DNA from: Inquilinus sp. Marseille-Q2685 | GTDB lineage: Bacteria; Pseudomonadota; Alphaproteobacteria; DSM-16000; Inquilinaceae | Reading direction: 5' to 3' | DNA: 64,000 nt | NCBI RefSeq assembly: GCF_916619195.1 | Contig: NZ_CAKAKL010000002.1 | Span: 372,001 to 436,000, forward strand | Shown: positions 29,987-38,744 of the stretch, one piece after another | Numbering within the stretch: position 1 is the stretch's first letter | How the letters are laid out: each line of letters starts with the position of its first letter | Translations under genes and position numbers: made by a program | The notes under the pieces: model-generated | Database searches by the model: none | The model's input: the letters and a program-made list of their open reading frames with translations, nothing else | What the model was told of the DNA's origin: nothing

Positions 29987-31276
29987 GTGGCCGACGACTA
30001 CTTTCCGCTCGAACCCTCGCTGTGGGCCGCCACCGCGGCGCCCGCGCCCGAGACGCCGCCGCTCGACACGTCGGTCACCGCGGATGTGGCGATCATCGGC
30101 GGCGGCTATGCCGGCCTGTCGGCGGCGCTGCATCTGGCCGAGCGTGGGGTGCGCCCGGTGCTGCTGGAGGCGCGGCAGATCGGCTTCGGCGGCTCCGGCC
30201 GCAACGGCGGCCAGGTCATCCCCGGACTGAAGCACGACCCGGACGCACTGGTCGCGATGTTCGGGGCGGAGCGGGGCGGCCGGCTGGCCGAGTTCGGCGG
30301 CGGCACGGCCGACCTGGTGTTCGACCTGATCGCGCGCCACGGCATGGATGTGCCGCATCGGCGCGCCGGCTGGATCCAGGGCGCGCATTCGCCGGAGGGC
30401 CTGGCCGAGGCCGAGGCGCGGGCGGCGCAATGGGCGAAGCGCGGCGCGCCGGTGCGGCCGCTGGACAAGGCCGCGATCGGGCAGGCGTTGGGCACCGACC
30501 GCTATCTCGGCGGCTGGCTGGACGAGCGCGGCGGCGGCATCCAGCCGCTCGGCTACGCCCGCGGCCTGGCCCGGGCGGCGTTGAAGGCCGGGGCCGCGAT
30601 CCACACCGGCACGCCGGTCACGTCGCTCGACCGGGCGGAGGGGCGCTGGCGCCTCGGCACGGCCGGCGGCGCCACGGTCACGGCGGACCGCGTCCTGCTC
30701 TGCACCAACGGCTACTCCAAGGGGCTGTGGCCGCGGCTGGAAGAGACCATCATCGCCGCCAACTCCTTCCAGGTGGCGACCCGGCCGCTGACCAACCGCG
30801 AGCGCGAGACGGTGCTGCCCGGCGGGCAGGTCAGCTCCGACACCCGCAAGCTCTTGCTCTATTTCCGGCTGGACCATCAGGGCCGCCTCTTGATGGGCGG
30901 CCGCGGCCCGTTCCGCGAACCCAAGGGCGCGTCCGACTGGGCGCATCTCGAGCGCGTCGTCGGCAAGCTGTTCCCGCAGCTCTCCGGGATCGCTATCCAG
31001 CATCGCTGGTGCGGCCGGGTGGCGGTGACGCGGGACTACCTGCCGCATCTGCACGAGCCGGCGCCGGGCCTCCTGGTCGACATCGGCTGCCAGGGCCGCG
31101 GCGTCGGTCTGCAGACGGCGATGGGCCGGGCGATGGCGGCGTATGTGGCCACGGGCGACGCCGACGCCCTGCCGCTGCCGCCCGTGCCGATCAGGCCCCT
31201 GCCGCTGCACGCCCTGCACCGGCTCTACGTCTCCGCCGTCATCACCTGGTACCGGATGAACGACGGCGGGCTTTGA
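29987..31276 (+). CDS. FAD-dependent amine/amino-acid oxidoreductase (PuuB/DAO-like)
   Basis: A 429-residue flavoprotein. The GxGxxG nucleotide motif is VAIIGGGYAGLSAALHLAE near residue 34, followed by the conserved SGRNGGQVIPGLKHDP of gamma-glutamylputrescine oxidase and related enzymes. It also has GYARGLARAALKAGA, RLLMGGRGPF and GCQGRGVGLQTAMGRAMA near the C-terminus. By operon context it probably oxidises the amine or amino acid imported by the three upstream transport genes. GTG 29987 is preceded by GAGGCGAGA. The substrate (putrescine derivative, D-amino acid or other) cannot be fixed from sequence. Confidence 0.9.
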   Translation: MADDYFPLEPSLWAATAAPAPETPPLDTSVTADVAIIGGGYAGLSAALHLAERGVRPVLLEARQIGFGGSGRNGGQVIPGLKHDPDALVAMFGAERGGRLAEFGGGTADLVFDLIARHGMDVPHRRAGWIQGAHSPEGLAEAEARAAQWAKRGAPVRPLDKAAIGQALGTDRYLGGWLDERGGGIQPLGYARGLARAALKAGAAIHTGTPVTSLDRAEGRWRLGTAGGATVTADRVLLCTNGYSKGLWPRLEETIIAANSFQVATRPLTNRERETVLPGGQVSSDTRKLLLYFRLDHQGRLLMGGRGPFREPKGASDWAHLERVVGKLFPQLSGIAIQHRWCGRVAVTRDYLPHLHEPAPGLLVDIGCQGRGVGLQTAMGRAMAAYVATGDADALPLPPVPIRPLPLHALHRLYVSAVITWYRMNDGGL

Positions 31277-31297
31277 GAGGGGCGTGGCCTCCCTTAA

Positions 31298-31384
31298 CCG
31301 TCATGGCGAGCCCCGCAGGGGCGTGGCCATCCAGAAATCGAGCCGCTGGATGGCCGCGTCGGCTTCGCCTCCTCGCCATGACGG
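31298..31384. repeat. Two-hairpin intergenic repeat, GTCATGGCGAG variant
   Basis: CCGTCATGGCGAG (31298-31310) pairs with CTCGCCATGACGG (31372-31384). GGCCATCCAG (31325-31334) pairs with CTGGATGGCC (31346-31355). Compared with the copy at 2429 the TTGC/GCAA pairs have become TGGC/GCCA on both sides, a covariation that preserves pairing. It lies between the oxidase and SMP-30 stop codons. Confidence 0.85.
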
Positions 31385-31421
31385 TGTGGGAGGGGCATCA
31401 GCGGTTCGGTTGAGAATTCCG

Positions 31422-32297
31422 CTAACCCGCGAAGTGGCTGCCCGGCAGGCCGCGGCCGGCGTCCCTGACCTCGAACAGGCCGCCGGACAGCGGGTGCTGG
31501 CGCAGCGCCGCCTCCGACATCCCGGCCCGGGCGGTGGTGACGTAGAGCGTGGTCAGGCCGGGGCCGCCGAAGGCGCAACTGGTGACATGCGGCGCCGGGA
31601 TCGCGATCGCGCGGTCCAGCGTGCCGTCGGGGCGGAAGCGGCTGACCCGCGACCCGCCCCAATGCGCCACCCACAGATGGCCGTCGCGGTCCACCGTCAT
31701 GCCGTCCGGGACGCCGTCATCCTCGGCGAAGAGCACGAAGGGCCGGCGGTTGGAGACGGCGCCCGAGGCCAGGTCGAGGTCGTAGGCATGGATCACCCGC
31801 CGCTCCGAATCCGCCTCGTACAGGATGCGGCCGTCGGGCGAGAAGGCCGGGCCGTTGGTGACGATGTAGCCGTCATCCATGCGGTGCCAGCGATGGTCCG
31901 GGTCCAGGCGGTAGAAGGCGCCGGTCGGCTCGGTGCAGTCGAAATCCACCGTGCCGGCCCACAGCCGGCCCATCGGGTCGACCTTGCCGTCGTTGAAGCG
32001 GTTGCCCGGCCGGTCGGGCTCCGGGTTGCCGATCGGCGTCACCCGGCCCTCGGGCAGGTCGACCAGGTGGAAGCCGCTGCGCAGCCCGGCCACCAGCCCG
32101 CCGCGCCGGCGCGGCGCGATGAAGCCGATCGGCTCCGGCATCGGCCATTCCGCCTGCGCCCCGGTCGCCGGGTCCCAGCGCAGGATCCGCGGCCGCAGGA
32201 TGTCGACCCAGTACAGCGCCTGCTCCTCGGCCAGCCACAGCGCCCCTTCGCCCAGCGTCGCGCCGGCCGTCCAGATGCAGACCGCGTCCTGACCCAT
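31422..32297 (-). CDS. SMP-30/gluconolactonase family lactone hydrolase
   Basis: A 291-residue six-bladed beta-propeller. The metal and active-site motifs are LGEGALWLAEEQALYWVDI (Glu ligand near 17), NRFNDGKVDPMGRLWAGTVD (Asn/Asp ligands near 100) and the catalytic DGVPDGMTVDRDGHLWVA near 198. The family hydrolyses sugar lactones such as gluconolactone or L-arabinolactone in the cytoplasm. It is not flanked by sugar dehydrogenase genes here, so the substrate is unknown. Confidence 0.92.
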   Translation of the reverse strand: MGQDAVCIWTAGATLGEGALWLAEEQALYWVDILRPRILRWDPATGAQAEWPMPEPIGFIAPRRRGGLVAGLRSGFHLVDLPEGRVTPIGNPEPDRPGNRFNDGKVDPMGRLWAGTVDFDCTEPTGAFYRLDPDHRWHRMDDGYIVTNGPAFSPDGRILYEADSERRVIHAYDLDLASGAVSNRRPFVLFAEDDGVPDGMTVDRDGHLWVAHWGGSRVSRFRPDGTLDRAIAIPAPHVTSCAFGGPGLTTLYVTTARAGMSEAALRQHPLSGGLFEVRDAGRGLPGSHFAG

Positions 32298-32349
32298 CGC
32301 CGTCCCTTCCCCTCTCGCTCCAGGCCGAATCGCCCGATGGCGATTGTGG

Positions 32350-34629
32350 TCAGAAATGCCCCGGGGTCCAGTCCGGCGTCTCGGCCCCGGCCGCGCGGCG
32401 CAGCGCCTCCAGCAGCTCGGCCGAGGGGCGGCGGGTGACCGGCAGCTTCTGCTGCCGCTGGAAGGCGCCGATGGCGCTGCGGGTCTTGCCGCCGAGCTGG
32501 CCGTCCGCCGGGCCGGGGTCGAAGTTCATCATCGTCAGCAGCTGCTGGATCTCCCGCAGCTGCGCGTCGCCGGCCGCCGGGGCGGCCGTCGCCGGGGCCG
32601 TTGCGGACTGCTGCTGCGGCGCGGCCGAGCGCTCGGGGGGCGTCGTCGCTTCGGCGGCGGGCGCCGCCGCCGGCTGGGTCCGCCGGGCGGCGGGGGCGGA
32701 GAGGCCGGGGCCCGGCCCTCCGGCGTGGCCGTCTGCTCCGTTGCCGCCGCGGTCCGCGCCGACCGGGCAGCGGGCGGCGGGGAGGCAGGGGCGCGGCCCT
32801 CCGGCACAGCCGGCTCCGCCGCGGCCGTCTCGGCCGGCGGGGTCGGGCGGCGGCCCGGCACCGGGCCGGCGGGGGCCGCCGCTGCCTCGGCCGGCGCCGC
32901 GGCGGTCTCGGCCGGCTGGGGTGCCGGAGCCGGCGCGGCATCGGGGGCGGCCGGCTGCGCCGCGGCGACTGCGGGGCCGCCGGCTCGCGCGCGGCTCCGC
33001 CGCTGCCGGTGCGGTGGCCGGTGCGGCGTCGGCGGATGCCGTCGCCGGTTCTGCCGGCGGCCGGCCGCCGGCCCGGCATCGGGGGCCGGATCGGGGCCCG
33101 GGCGGCGGTCACGGGCTGGTCCTCGGGCGTCGCGGCCGCGGCCGGCTCCGCCGCTCCGGGCGGGGCCAGCTGGGACGCGAGCGCGCCGAGGGCCTGGTCC
33201 GCGCTGGCATCGGCGGGGGGGGGGCGCCGGCACGGCCGGGGCGGCCGCGTGGGGGTCAGGGTGACGAAGCCGCTGCGCGGCGTGTCGTCCTGCAGCCGGG
33301 CCAGCGCCGCCTTGGCGTCGGCGTTGCCGGCATCGGCCGCGACCCGGTACCAGCCGGCGGCGGCGCGCGGATCGGGGGCGCCGACCGCGCCGGTCTCGTA
33401 CAGCCGGCCCATGTTGAAGGCGCCGCGAGGGTTGCCGTTGGCGCTGGCCTGGCGGAACCATTTCAGCGCCTCGGCCGGGTCGCGGGTGACGCCGGCGCCG
33501 CTGAGATAGGCCAGGCCGAGCGCGTTCTGCGCATCGGGGTGGCCGGCATCGGCCGCCTTGCGGAAATAGGCCGTCGCCGTCGCCGAATCCCGTGCCACGC
33601 CGAGGCCGCGCTCCAGCAGCACGCCGAGATTGTAGGCGGCATTGCTGACGCCGTGGTCGGCGGCCTTGCGGTACCAGTAGGCGGCCCGCTCGAAGCTGCG
33701 CGGCACCTGCAGGCCGAGGGCGTAGAAGGTGCCCAGATCGTGCTCGGCGTCGGGCGCGCCGGCGACCGCGCGGCGGGCCAGGGTGCGCAACTCGGCCGAG
33801 GCGTCCGCCGGCAGCGGCGCCTGCGCCGCCGGATCGTCCGGGGCGGCGGCGGCCTGGTCGGAGGAAGGCGCCGCCGGAGCCTGGGCCGCCGGCTGCGCGT
33901 CGGCGGGCGGCGTCGCGGCGGTCTCAGCCTGCGGTGCCGGCGGGGCCGAGGCATCGGCCGGCGCCGGGGAGGCGGCCGGCACGGCCGGGGCTTGGGGGGG
34001 CGGTTCGGTGGCCGGCGGCGCCGCGGCGGCCTCCGCCGTCCGGACCGGGACAGGCCCGGCATCGGTGGAGGCGGGCGGCGCGGCTGGGGCGGCGGTGCCT
34101 TCGGGCACGGGCTGCGGGGCCGGGGTGGCGGCGGCCTCGGCGGGCGCCGCCGGCTGCGGGGTCGCGGGCGCCGGTGCCTCGGCCCGTGCTGCCGCGGGCG
34201 GCTCCGGCCGGCTCTCGGCGGCCGTGGTCGTCGCGGCAGCCGGTATGGCGGCGGGGACCGGCTCGGCCGATGGCGAGGCCGGTGTCGGGGCCGGGCGGCG
34301 GTCGCCACCGCCGGCGTCTCCGCCGGGGGGGCAGGGGGCGCGGGGCCCCGCTCGCGCGAGCCGAATCCCGCCAGGGCGATCCCGCCGATGCCGAGGATGG
34401 CGATCAGCGCCGCCGCGATCCATCCGGCCAGCCCGCCGCGGCGCGGGGACGGCGGCGCCTCCGCCAGGCGGTCGTTGAGCGCGTCGATCTCGCCGCGGGC
34501 GTTGCGCAGTTCCTGCTGCAGCTGCAGCACGCTGTCGTTCAGCGATCTGAGCCGCGCGTCCTCCGTCGTCTCGGGCGCGTTCTGCGCCGGGAAGTGCAGG
34601 GAATCCCCAAGGGGCTGCTCGCCGCTCAT
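32350..34629 (-). pseudogene. Frame-disrupted membrane protein with Sel1 repeats and peptidoglycan-binding domain
   Basis: ATG 34629 opens a frame with MSGEQPLGDSLHFPAQNAPE, a coiled coil (SLNDSVLQLQQELRNARGEI) and one membrane helix (GWIAAALIAILGIGGIALAG). Near 34300 the sensible reading moves to a second frame, which carries a Pro/Ala linker and four to five Sel1/TPR-like repeats (AAYNLGVLLERGLGVARD; AQNALGLAYLSGAGVTRD). It returns to the first frame near 33070, moves to the third near 32995 and back to the first near 32700. There a PG_binding_1 domain (MMNFDPGPADGQLGGKTRSA) ends at 32350. At least four shifts in GC-rich runs, net zero, suggest sequencing errors or a decaying gene. Intact, it would be an envelope protein of about 760 residues. 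Confidence 0.65.
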
Positions 34630-34722
34630 GCCGTGACCTGCCTCGACCGTTTGCCTGACCCGCGCTGCCCCGCATACGCGCCTAATCTTCTATTATGCCG
34701 GAACCGGGCCGGCAACGCGCGG

Positions 34723-34751
34723 TTGCGATGCGGCACCGGCTGGGCTATCTA
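34723..34751 (+). promoter_or_regulatory. Promoter of tRNA-Gln
   Basis: TTGCGA (34723-34728) and TATCTA (34746-34751) with a 17-bp spacer. The expected start is about 8 bases before the mature tRNA 5' end. Confidence 0.5.
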
Positions 34752-34766
34752 TCCCGCCCGGCCGAT

Positions 34767-34841
34767 TGGGGCGTAGCCAAGCGGTAAGGCAGCGGGTTTT
34801 GGTCCCGCCATTCCTAGGTTCGAATCCTAGCGCCCCAGCCA
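34767..34841 (+). tRNA. tRNA-Gln (anticodon UUG)
   Basis: Acceptor arms TGGGGCG (34767-34773) and CGCCCCA (34831-34837) pair over 7 bp, followed by discriminator G and encoded CCA (34839-34841). The anticodon stem GCGGG/CCCGC encloses loop TTTTGGT with anticodon TTG. The T arm CCTAGGTTCGAATCCTAG is canonical. The UGGGGCG start and UUG anticodon identify glutamine. Confidence 0.97.
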
Positions 34842-34942
34842 GCTCCCGGAGAACGGGCGTCCGCACGGGACTGCCGGGTTGGCCTCCCCATCCCGGGACG
34901 GTATAGCTGTCCGGCCCCCAGGACGATCCGGCGAGGCCGAGC

Positions 34943-35329
34943 ATGCGAGCGGCAGTGGTTATCTTCGCGGCGGCGATCGCGGCCCGCATGGCCCTGACAC
35001 CCGTCTACTATCTCACGGCCGATGGCGACGCGGCCGCGCAGACGCCGGTCCTGGCCGGCAGCCGGGAGAACTGCGAAGCGGCGCTCGCGACCTTTTCGCC
35101 CAGCACCCGTTGCGAGGCCGTCCTCGGGATCTGGCATCTGCTGGGCGCGGCCGGCACCGCCGTCGGGTCGCTGGAGAGATCCGTCGGCGACATCCTGCGG
35201 CCCGTGGAGGACGCCCAGGATACCGCCATGGAGGCGGTGCAGGACGCCGCGCAGGATGCGGCGATCGACGCGGTCCAGGATGCCGTCGGCGGCGATGGCG
35301 ACGGTCCGCTGGATCGGATCGCGAACTGA
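34943..35329 (+). CDS. Hypothetical exported or membrane-anchored protein (128 aa)
   Basis: Starts MRAAVVIFAAAIAARMALTP, a hydrophobic N-terminus that could be an uncleaved anchor or signal peptide. It then has two Cys (NCEAALATFSPSTRCEAVLG) and a helical tail with repeated A-[VI]-Q-D-A motifs (DTAMEAVQDAAQDAAIDAVQ). GCGAGG lies shortly upstream of the ATG. I recognise no family. It lies between tRNA-Gln and a second small membrane protein. Confidence 0.55.
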   Translation: MRAAVVIFAAAIAARMALTPVYYLTADGDAAAQTPVLAGSRENCEAALATFSPSTRCEAVLGIWHLLGAAGTAVGSLERSVGDILRPVEDAQDTAMEAVQDAAQDAAIDAVQDAVGGDGDGPLDRIAN

Positions 35330-35403
35330 CTCGTCGCCTCGGTCCGGGAGGGCGGCGGGAACCCGCAGGGCGGCTCCGTCGTTTCCAGGGGCAGGAGGTA
35401 CGG

Positions 35404-35610
35404 ATGATGCTCGCGGCTCTCATCGCTCTCATCGGCGGTTTCGCGCTCGCCCTCGTCTACGGCCTCGCCCTGTGCCGCGCCGCCCGGCAGGAAGACGGCC
35501 TGGAGCGGCCGACGCAGATCTCGCATCGCTGGGTGGCCCGGCCGCCGCGCTGGACGGTGTGGGCGCCGACCCGCCAGACGGTCGCGATCCGCCTGCCGCG
35601 CCGCCGCTGA
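35404..35610 (+). CDS. Small membrane protein (68 aa)
   Basis: Starts MMLAALIALIGGFALALVYG, a single membrane helix, and then a basic tail with paired Trp and Arg (WVARPPRWTVWAPTRQTVAI). AGGAGG at 35393-35398 sits five bases before ATG 35404, an ideal ribosome-binding site. Function unknown. It probably shares a transcript with the gene at 34943, since only 74 bases separate them. Confidence 0.65.
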   Translation: MMLAALIALIGGFALALVYGLALCRAARQEDGLERPTQISHRWVARPPRWTVWAPTRQTVAIRLPRRR

Positions 35611-35617
35611 TCCCTCA

Positions 35618-35759
35618 GAGACCGTTTGGAAATGCGCTGGCGTGAGTCGGCCGGCAGTGGGTTCGAGAACCGGAGCGCAGCGCACGTTTGGTGCGTGAGC
35701 ACCGGAAGCTTCGAGTCCGCCGTCAGACGGCCGCGCCAGGTGCATTTCCGCACGGTCTC
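35618..35759. repeat. 142-bp nested palindromic element abutting the cyclase stop
   Basis: GAGACCGT..GGAAATGCG-CTGGCG (35618-35642) pairs with CGCCAG-GTGCATTTCC..ACGGTCTC (35735-35759). Inner arms GGTTCGAG...CTTCGAGTCC and GCGCAC-GTTTG-GTGCGT form further stems. It lies between two converging genes and its right end touches the cyclase stop codon. It is unrelated in sequence to the GTCAT family. Confidence 0.7.
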
Positions 35760-37889
35760 TCAATCGATCGCGATCAGGTCGTCCTTGGCGCCTTCGGCCA
35801 GGCGCCGGGCATGCAGCCGCGCCAGCGGGTCTTCCGGGTGCTCCGCCGCCAGCACCGCGAAGAGGGCGGACGCCCCGGCCTCGCCCCGCCGCACCGCCGC
35901 GTAGGCCGCGGCATAGGCCCCGGCCGGGGCGGGGCATAGCTCGTCGGGCATCATCGCCTCGACCGGGGTGCCGACACCGCGCAGCAGCAGCCGCCCGACC
36001 GGCCGGAAGCTCCGGCCCGGGCAGGCCCTGGCCGCGGCGGCGGAGATGCAGAGCGGCGTTCCCAGCGCCTTGTTGGCGTGCTCCAGCCTCGCCGCCAGGT
36101 TCACCGCCTCGCTGTAGGCGGTGTAGTCGAAATGATGCCGGCTGCCGAAATTGCCGACCACCGCGCTGCCGGTCGTGACCCCGATCCGGGTCTCGCCGAA
36201 GGGCATGCCCTCGGCCCGCCGGGCGGCGGCGAAGCCGGTGGCGAAGCGATGGATCGCCAGGGCGCAGGCGACGGCGCGCTCGGCGTGGTCGGGCTGGTCC
36301 ACCGGCGCGCCGAACATCGCGTGCAGCGCGTCGCCCACCATCTTGTCGATGGTGCCGCCGGCGTCGAGGACGCAGCCGCAGAGGCCGTCGAAATAGGCGT
36401 TCAGCGTGGCCACCAGCCGGTCGGGCGGCACCGTCTCGCTCAGGCTGGTGAAGCCCGCGATGTCGGTGAAGACGAAGGACATCTCGCGCCACTCGCCGCC
36501 CAGCCGCAGCCGCTCCGGATGCTCCGCCAGCCGGGCCACCAGGGCGGGGGCCAGATAGCGGGCGAAGGCGGCGCGGATGGTCCGGCGGTCGCGCTCGACC
36601 CGCCATTGCGCCGTCGCTGCCACGACGCCGTGGGTCAGCAGCAGGCCGAGCGCCGGCAGGGTCGGGTCGAGCAGCAGCCCGGCCTGCCGATAGGCCAGGA
36701 AGGCGCCGGCGGCGAGGGCGGCGGCGATCAGCACCACGACGCCGCCCGAGATGATCGCGGGCAGCCGCCGCCAGGACGCGATCAGGCCGAGGCCCAGCAC
36801 CAGCAGCAGCCCGATCTCCGCGGCCATGGCCCAGGCCGGCCGGGTGAGCTGGCGGCCGAGCAGGATCTGCTCCAGCGCCTCGGCATGGGCGGTCACGCCC
36901 GCGATGCGGTCGCGCAGTGGGGTCAGCACGGTGTCGCCGAAGCCGGCGGCGGTGACGCCGATCAACAAGATCCGCCCGCGCAGCGCGGCCGCGAGCTCGG
37001 CATCCGGCACGGCGGGGTCGAGCACCCGCCAGGCCGGGACCTGCCGGGCCGGCGTGTCCGGCGTGAACTGCAGCCAGAACCGGCCATCGGGCGCCACCGG
37101 CAGGATCACCGCGCCGACCCGGACCGCATCCAGCCCCGAGCCGTCCGCGACGGCCCGCAGCGTCACCGTGCCGGCGCCCTGGGCGACCCGCAGCGCCTCG
37201 ACCGCGAGCGACGGGATCAGGGCGTCGCCGAGCAGGGCGACCGCGGGAAGCCGCCGCAGCACCTCGTCCCGCCCGGCGGCGGTACCGATACTGCCGTTGC
37301 CCGCCGCCGCGGCCTCGAATTCCGGCAGGCTCGGCACCGCCCCGGCGAAGCGGTCCAGCCGCTCCCGCGCCGGCCCGATCTCGGCGAAGCTGGCGGCGAC
37401 GCGCGGCATTCGGCCCGGCTCCTCGGCCAGGGCGAAGGCGACGACGCTCGGGGCCCGGCCGAGCGCCGCCGCGAGGTCGTGGTCGGGATCCGGCAGCCCC
37501 TTGGTCAGCGCCGCCAGCGTGGCCGGGTCGGCGCGGCCGGCCAGCGCCTCCGCGATCCGGGTCGGGGCGGTGCGGTCCGGCTCGGCGAGGATGAGGTCGA
37601 GCACGACCGCCGCGGCGCCGGCCCGGGCCAGCCGCTCGACCAGCCGGGCCAGTCGGTCGCGCGGCCAGGGCCACTGCCCGACCCGGCGCAGCGACTCGTC
37701 GTCGATCGCGATCACGCGGACCGGCACGCCGGGGTCGTAGGCGGGCGGCGCCAAGCGCTGGAACAGGTCGAATCCCTGCAGCCGCAGCGCCGCCACCGGC
37801 GTCGGGTCGGCCAGGCGCAGCGCCAGCAGGCCGGCCAGGACGAGAAGCCCGGGCAGGATCGGGCCGAAGCGGCGCCACAGGCCGTGCAT
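35760..37889 (-). CDS. CHASE2-domain class III adenylate/guanylate cyclase
   Basis: A 709-residue membrane receptor cyclase. An N-terminal helix (ILPGLLVLAGLLALRLAD) precedes an extracytoplasmic CHASE2 domain (VRVIAIDDESLRRVGQWPWP ... ILLIGVTAAGFGDTVLTPL). Three transmembrane helices follow at about 350-440. The cyclase domain has FVFTDIAGFTSLSE (metal Asp), GTIDKMVGDALHAMFGAP (second Asp and purine Lys) and HFDYTAYSEAVNLAARLE. The usual Gly-Asp before x-V-N reads Ser-Glu here, so purine specificity is unclear. ATG 37889 is only 5 bases after the Crp-type gene, so both form an operon. Confidence 0.92.
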   Translation of the reverse strand: MHGLWRRFGPILPGLLVLAGLLALRLADPTPVAALRLQGFDLFQRLAPPAYDPGVPVRVIAIDDESLRRVGQWPWPRDRLARLVERLARAGAAAVVLDLILAEPDRTAPTRIAEALAGRADPATLAALTKGLPDPDHDLAAALGRAPSVVAFALAEEPGRMPRVAASFAEIGPARERLDRFAGAVPSLPEFEAAAAGNGSIGTAAGRDEVLRRLPAVALLGDALIPSLAVEALRVAQGAGTVTLRAVADGSGLDAVRVGAVILPVAPDGRFWLQFTPDTPARQVPAWRVLDPAVPDAELAAALRGRILLIGVTAAGFGDTVLTPLRDRIAGVTAHAEALEQILLGRQLTRPAWAMAAEIGLLLVLGLGLIASWRRLPAIISGGVVVLIAAALAAGAFLAYRQAGLLLDPTLPALGLLLTHGVVAATAQWRVERDRRTIRAAFARYLAPALVARLAEHPERLRLGGEWREMSFVFTDIAGFTSLSETVPPDRLVATLNAYFDGLCGCVLDAGGTIDKMVGDALHAMFGAPVDQPDHAERAVACALAIHRFATGFAAARRAEGMPFGETRIGVTTGSAVVGNFGSRHHFDYTAYSEAVNLAARLEHANKALGTPLCISAAAARACPGRSFRPVGRLLLRGVGTPVEAMMPDELCPAPAGAYAAAYAAVRRGEAGASALFAVLAAEHPEDPLARLHARRLAEGAKDDLIAID

Positions 37890-37894
37890 GGGAG

Positions 37895-38614
37895 TCAGGG
37901 CACTCCCGCGTCGGCGATGTCGGCGAGCGCGTCGGTGTCGCAGATCACCAGCGCCCCGTCCTGCCGCCGCAGCAGCCCTTCGGCGGACCAGCGGCCGAGC
38001 TGCAGGTTGACCTTCTCCCGGCTGGCCCCGATCAGCTGGCCGAGGTCGCGCTGCGACAGGTCCAGCGGCAGCAGCACCTCGCCCCCCGTGCCGCGGGACC
38101 CGCGGGCTTCGCTCAGCGTCAGCAGCAGCCGCGCCAGCCGCGACGGCAGGGTCAGGAGGGCCACGCCCTCGAGCTGGTCGCTGGTGCGCCGCAGCCGGGT
38201 CGACAGCAGCTCCAGCAGCCGGATGCAGGCCTCGGGCGAGTCCTGCAGCACCGGCAGCATGTCGCGGCGCTCCAGGCTCAGCAGCCGGCAGGGGCCGAAG
38301 GCGACGGCGTCGGCGCTGCGGCCGCGGCCGTCCAGCAGCGACATCTCGCCGAAGATCTCGCCCGGCTCGAGGATGGCGAGCAGGATCTCGCGCCCCTGCG
38401 GCGAGGTCAGGCGCAGCGCCACCCGGCCGGAGGCCACGATCATCAGGCTGGTGCTCTCGTCGCCGCGCAGGAAGATGGTGTCGCCGTCCTCGTGGCTGCG
38501 TTCGGTCAGCCGGGCGGCCAGGGCATCGCGCTGCGACGGGGGGAAGGCGGCGAAGAACGGGGTCTCGGACAGAAGACGGCGCTTCTCCGCCGGCGGAACG
38601 CTGGCCACTGACAC
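37895..38614 (-). CDS. Crp/Fnr-family transcriptional regulator
   Basis: A 239-residue regulator. The cyclic-nucleotide pocket is well formed: SLMIVASGRVALRL, PGEIFGEMSLLDGRGRSADA with the phosphate-cassette Glu, Arg and Ser. The C-terminal winged helix-turn-helix is DLSQRDLGQLIGASREKVNL. No Fe-S cysteines are visible, so it is Crp-like rather than Fnr-like. GTG 38614 is the longest start; GTG 38608 has better spacing from AGGAGA. Co-operonic with a CHASE2 cyclase, it is the likely effector of that enzyme's product. Confidence 0.93.
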   Translation of the reverse strand: MSVASVPPAEKRRLLSETPFFAAFPPSQRDALAARLTERSHEDGDTIFLRGDESTSLMIVASGRVALRLTSPQGREILLAILEPGEIFGEMSLLDGRGRSADAVAFGPCRLLSLERRDMLPVLQDSPEACIRLLELLSTRLRRTSDQLEGVALLTLPSRLARLLLTLSEARGSRGTGGEVLLPLDLSQRDLGQLIGASREKVNLQLGRWSAEGLLRRQDGALVICDTDALADIADAGVP

Positions 38615-38744
38615 TCTCCTGTCTCGGTTGCGCTAGGATAGGGACTGTCTTCCACGACGGGAAGGCCGGTTGCGCTGCGCAATGACCCAGGTAACACCGG
38701 ACGGCCCCGTTCCGAACCATGATCTCTCGGAAAGGGAGATTGCG

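Noticed and set aside
34873-34942. Terminator after tRNA-Gln
   Set aside because: GC-rich inverted segments are present but none has a U-tract or a stable continuous stem.
38670-38682. TTGCGC-T-GCGCAA palindrome between the Crp and FecR genes as a Crp site
   Set aside because: Half-sites are too close for a Crp/Fnr dimer (usual spacing 4-6 bases between 5-base half-sites), and GC-rich palindromes are frequent here.
35760-38720. Cyclase frame extending 277 codons further upstream through the Crp gene
   Set aside because: The extension is Pro/Arg/Ala-rich shadow of the Crp gene. The cyclase begins at 37889 with its first membrane helix.
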